A stretch of DNA of 64,000 nucleotides from Aliiruegeria lutimaris (GTDB lineage Bacteria; Pseudomonadota; Alphaproteobacteria; Rhodobacterales; Rhodobacteraceae). The stretch covers positions 1 through 64,000 of the forward strand of contig NZ_FNEK01000010.1 in the NCBI RefSeq assembly GCF_900099935.1, read 5' to 3'. Shown here in pieces: positions 62,085-64,000 of the stretch; within the stretch, counting starts at the first letter, position 1; every line of letters begins with the position of its first letter. The notes beneath the pieces are model-generated. The model worked only from the letters and a program-made list of their open reading frames with translations. It ran no database searches and was not told the origin of the DNA. The position numbers and the translations under genes are program-made.

Positions 62085-63014
62085 TCAGGCAACGCCAAGC
62101 GGGTCAGGCTCGACATTGGCGCCGCACAGCACCAGCGCGACCCGCTCGCCCGGCTCGGGCTGGTAGGCACCCGAACGCAGCGCGGCCAGCGCGGTGGCGC
62201 CGGCCGGCTCGACCAGCAGGCGCAGCTTCTGCCAGAGCAGCTTCTGCGCCTCCAAGATCGCCGCGTCGCTCACCACGGCCGTTTCCACGAGCTGTTCGAC
62301 GGCAAGCTGATGGCAGATCTTGCCGATCTTACGCGCGCCGAGCGCGTTGGCGGCCACGCCGGAAACCTCGATCTCGGCTTCGACTCCCTCACGCATCGCC
62401 GTCGTCAGCGTTGCGCACCCTTCCGGCTCGACAGCAACAACCTTGCGTTCTTCCTCGAACCAGGCCATCGCGCCGGCAATCAGCCCGCCGCCGCCGACCG
62501 CGACAAGGATCGTATCGGCTTCAAGCCCCTGTCCTTCCCACTCGCGGAACAGCGTTCCCTGCCCTTCCACGGTCTCGGGAGAATCGTAGGCGTGGACCTG
62601 AAGCGCGCCGGTATCGGCCTCCCAGGCGCGGGCCGCTTCCAACGCTTCGGCATAAGAGCCCGGCACGACGACGAGGTCCGCGCCGTATTGTTCGATCAGG
62701 GAAATCTTGGCTCGACCAGCCAGTTCCGGCACGAAAATGCGGGCCTTCATGCCCAGCTTCGCCGCCGCATAGGCCACGGCCGCGCCATGATTGCCGCCCG
62801 AGGCCGCAACGACACCAGCTTCCGGGATCTTGTTCGACAGCAGCGTGTTGAACGCACCGCGCGGCTTGAACGCTCCGGTATGCTGCATCTGCTCGAGCTT
62901 GATCTCCACGAGCTTCTCGTTCCAAAGCGCGCGGGTTTCCATCAGCGGCGTTCGGCGCAACAGCCCGGCGGTGCGATCCGCTGCTGCATCGATCCGCTCT
63001 TTCCAGTCGTTCAT
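62085..63014 (-). CDS. PLP-dependent threonine/serine dehydratase
   Basis: This 309-residue fold-type II PLP enzyme has the Schiff-base Lys in [14 protein letters not shown], the [13 protein letters not shown] loop and the Gly-rich phosphate loop [11 protein letters not shown]. It has no C-terminal ACT domain, so it is the catabolic/housekeeping type rather than the allosteric IlvA form. It may also act as a racemase. GGAGGAAAG precedes the ATG at 63014. It is divergent from the LOG-family gene by about 67 bases. Confidence 0.92.
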   Translation of the reverse strand: MNDWKERIDAAADRTAGLLRRTPLMETRALWNEKLVEIKLEQMQHTGAFKPRGAFNTLLSNKIPEAGVVAASGGNHGAAVAYAAAKLGMKARIFVPELAGRAKISLIEQYGADLVVVPGSYAEALEAARAWEADTGALQVHAYDSPETVEGQGTLFREWEGQGLEADTILVAVGGGGLIAGAMAWFEEERKVVAVEPEGCATLTTAMREGVEAEIEVSGVAANALGARKIGKICHQLAVEQLVETAVVSDAAILEAQKLLWQKLRLLVEPAGATALAALRSGAYQPEPGERVALVLCGANVEPDPLGVA

Positions 63015-63081
63015 TTGGCTTTCCTCCAGCGCCGGCACGGTCTAGCGTTTGTTGAACACACAAAACACAGTAAAGCGCGCG

Positions 63082-63933
63082 ATGAAAGACGATCCCACCA
63101 AACGCTCCTTCCGCGACGCCCAGGAAGACATTAAAACATCCTCCGGCGTGCCCGATACCGAGCAGACACGCTCCCCGGCTTATCGTCTCGCCTATGACGA
63201 TCTGGATTTCATCCTGCGCGACCAGCTCCGACCGGTGCGGCTGCAGCTGGAATTGCTGAAACCCGAGATAATGATGAAGGAGCAGGAGGTGGAATCCACC
63301 ATCGTGCTCTTTGGCGGGGCCCGTATACGGCCCCCGGAGGAAGCCGACAAGGCGCTGACGCCCGAGATGGCTGCGATGAGCCGGTTCTATGTCGAGGCGC
63401 GCAAGTTCGCCCGCATCATGACGGAACGCAGCATCGCGCGTTCGGGGGGCCGGGAAGACATCATCATCACCGGGGGCGGACCGGGCGTGATGGAAGCGGG
63501 CAACCGCGGCGCCGCCGATGCGGGCGGCAAATCCATCGGGCTCAATATCGTGCTGCCGCATGAACAGGCGCCGAACGCCTATATCACGCCAGAACTCAGC
63601 TTCAATTTCCACTATTTCGGCGTCCGCAAGATGCATTTCCTGATGCGCGCCTCGGCCATCGCGATTTTCCCCGGCGGCTTCGGCACGATGGACGAGTTGT
63701 TCGAAGCGCTGACTCTGGTGCAAACCGGACGGATGCGGCAGGTACCGATCCTGCTCTTCGGACGAGATTTTTGGGAAAAGGTTATCAATTTCAAGGCCCT
63801 TGCCGAGGTCGGCACGATCAGCCCGGAAGATCTCGAGCTCTTCCGCGTCGTGGAAACCGCAGAGGAGGCGGTTGCTGCGATCGACAGCTGGGAAGGTGTC
63901 GGAATCAAGCGGGGAGAAGTTCCAGGGAGGTAG
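63082..63933 (+). CDS. LOG-family protein (cytokinin riboside phosphoribohydrolase-like)
   Basis: This 283-residue protein of the LOG/TIGR00730 family has GGGPGVMEAGNRGA and the signature FPGGFGTMDELFEA (PGGxGTxxE), which forms the nucleotide-monophosphate hydrolysis site. An N-terminal extension of about 60 residues lies ahead of the Rossmann-like core, as in long LOG forms. Bacterial members hydrolyse AMP or other nucleoside monophosphates to the base and ribose-5-phosphate. The older label lysine decarboxylase is wrong for this family. TTG at 63049 is an alternative start. Confidence 0.9.
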   Translation: MKDDPTKRSFRDAQEDIKTSSGVPDTEQTRSPAYRLAYDDLDFILRDQLRPVRLQLELLKPEIMMKEQEVESTIVLFGGARIRPPEEADKALTPEMAAMSRFYVEARKFARIMTERSIARSGGREDIIITGGGPGVMEAGNRGAADAGGKSIGLNIVLPHEQAPNAYITPELSFNFHYFGVRKMHFLMRASAIAIFPGGFGTMDELFEALTLVQTGRMRQVPILLFGRDFWEKVINFKALAEVGTISPEDLELFRVVETAEEAVAAIDSWEGVGIKRGEVPGR

Positions 63934-63935
63934 GC

Positions 63936-64000
63936 ATGCCCGACAGGGAGCATTGGAACGCGCTTTACGGCAGTCGGGAGGAGACTGCACTAACGTGGTT
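63936..64000 (+). CDS. SAM-dependent methyltransferase, N-terminal fragment (runs off the window)
   Basis: GGGAGG 5-6 bases before ATG opens a frame that reads MPDREHWNALYGSREETALT and continues past the window end. HWNALYGSR resembles the start of class I SAM methyltransferases with HWDxxY-type beginnings. It follows the LOG-family gene by two bases. Only 21 residues are visible, so the call is tentative. Confidence 0.6.
   Translation, partial: MPDREHWNALYGSREETALTW

Noticed and set aside
1-64000. CRISPR arrays, rRNA genes or a replication origin
   Set aside because: No regularly spaced direct repeats, no rRNA-like stretch, and no DnaA-box cluster was noticed.

Overview
The window reads as a chromosome segment of an alphaproteobacterium of the order Rhodobacterales (Roseovarius/Rhodobacter-like). 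Support: high GC, a petABC cytochrome bc1 operon of Rhodobacter type, an intergenic element of the kind often seen in Rhodobacterales (AAAATATCCTCGGGGGG, about 40790), and the particular mix of dapF, mtaB, aroC, HU, dapD and CcdA genes. No species can be named from the sequence alone.

Region 1 (1-26.3 kb) is accessory. An IS3-family end (1-~361) has cut off the C-terminus of a small gene. Then comes a complete arsenite-oxidation locus on the minus strand, aioX-aioS-aioR-aioB-aioA (7557 to 907): periplasmic As(III) sensor, histidine kinase, response regulator, Rieske subunit and molybdenum subunit. Its AioR lacks the GAFTGA loop and the Walker B acidic pair. Divergent from aioX is a plus-strand operon (7716-13095) for a three-subunit molybdenum hydroxylase with its own cofactor-maturation genes (MoaD-like, XdhC, MocA-like). 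Converging on it is a long minus-strand operon (24189 to 13331): sugar-type ABC importer, a second three-subunit molybdenum hydroxylase, a 3-hydroxyisobutyrate-dehydrogenase-like enzyme, a CoxG-like protein and an M20 amidohydrolase. A TetR gene and a divergent NIPSNAP gene stand upstream. Two near-identical palindromes (24307-24326 and 25219-25238) look like the TetR operator and tie the operon to the regulator. The region ends in debris with an IS110 remnant, then a YecA-like gene and tRNA-Lys(UUU).

Region 2 (27.2-44.6 kb) is mostly housekeeping: dapF, mtaB, a GST, two outer-membrane-type proteins, petABC, two EamA exporters, aroC, an AEC transporter, a CcdA/thioredoxin pair, HU, and amn/ade for purine salvage.

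Region 3 (44.9-53.2 kb) holds a lasso-peptide-type RiPP cluster in decay: intact ABC exporter, lasso cyclase cut off just after its SGGIDS motif, frameshifted HPr-kinase-like precursor kinase, intact PqqD/RRE protein and intact B2 protease. A 39-codon ORF at 49550 carries a lasso-leader-like signature (HxxPxIxxxG, then Thr six residues on) but no ring-forming acidic residue, and its stop overlaps the start of an isocitrate/isopropylmalate-dehydrogenase-like gene (GTGA). That gene leads into a YjjI glycyl-radical enzyme and its YjjW activase.

Region 4 (53.2-64 kb) has a hybrid histidine kinase, an esterase-like phytase-domain protein, mepA, a UMF1-type MFS protein, three hypotheticals, dapD, a threonine/serine dehydratase, a LOG-family protein and the start of a methyltransferase.
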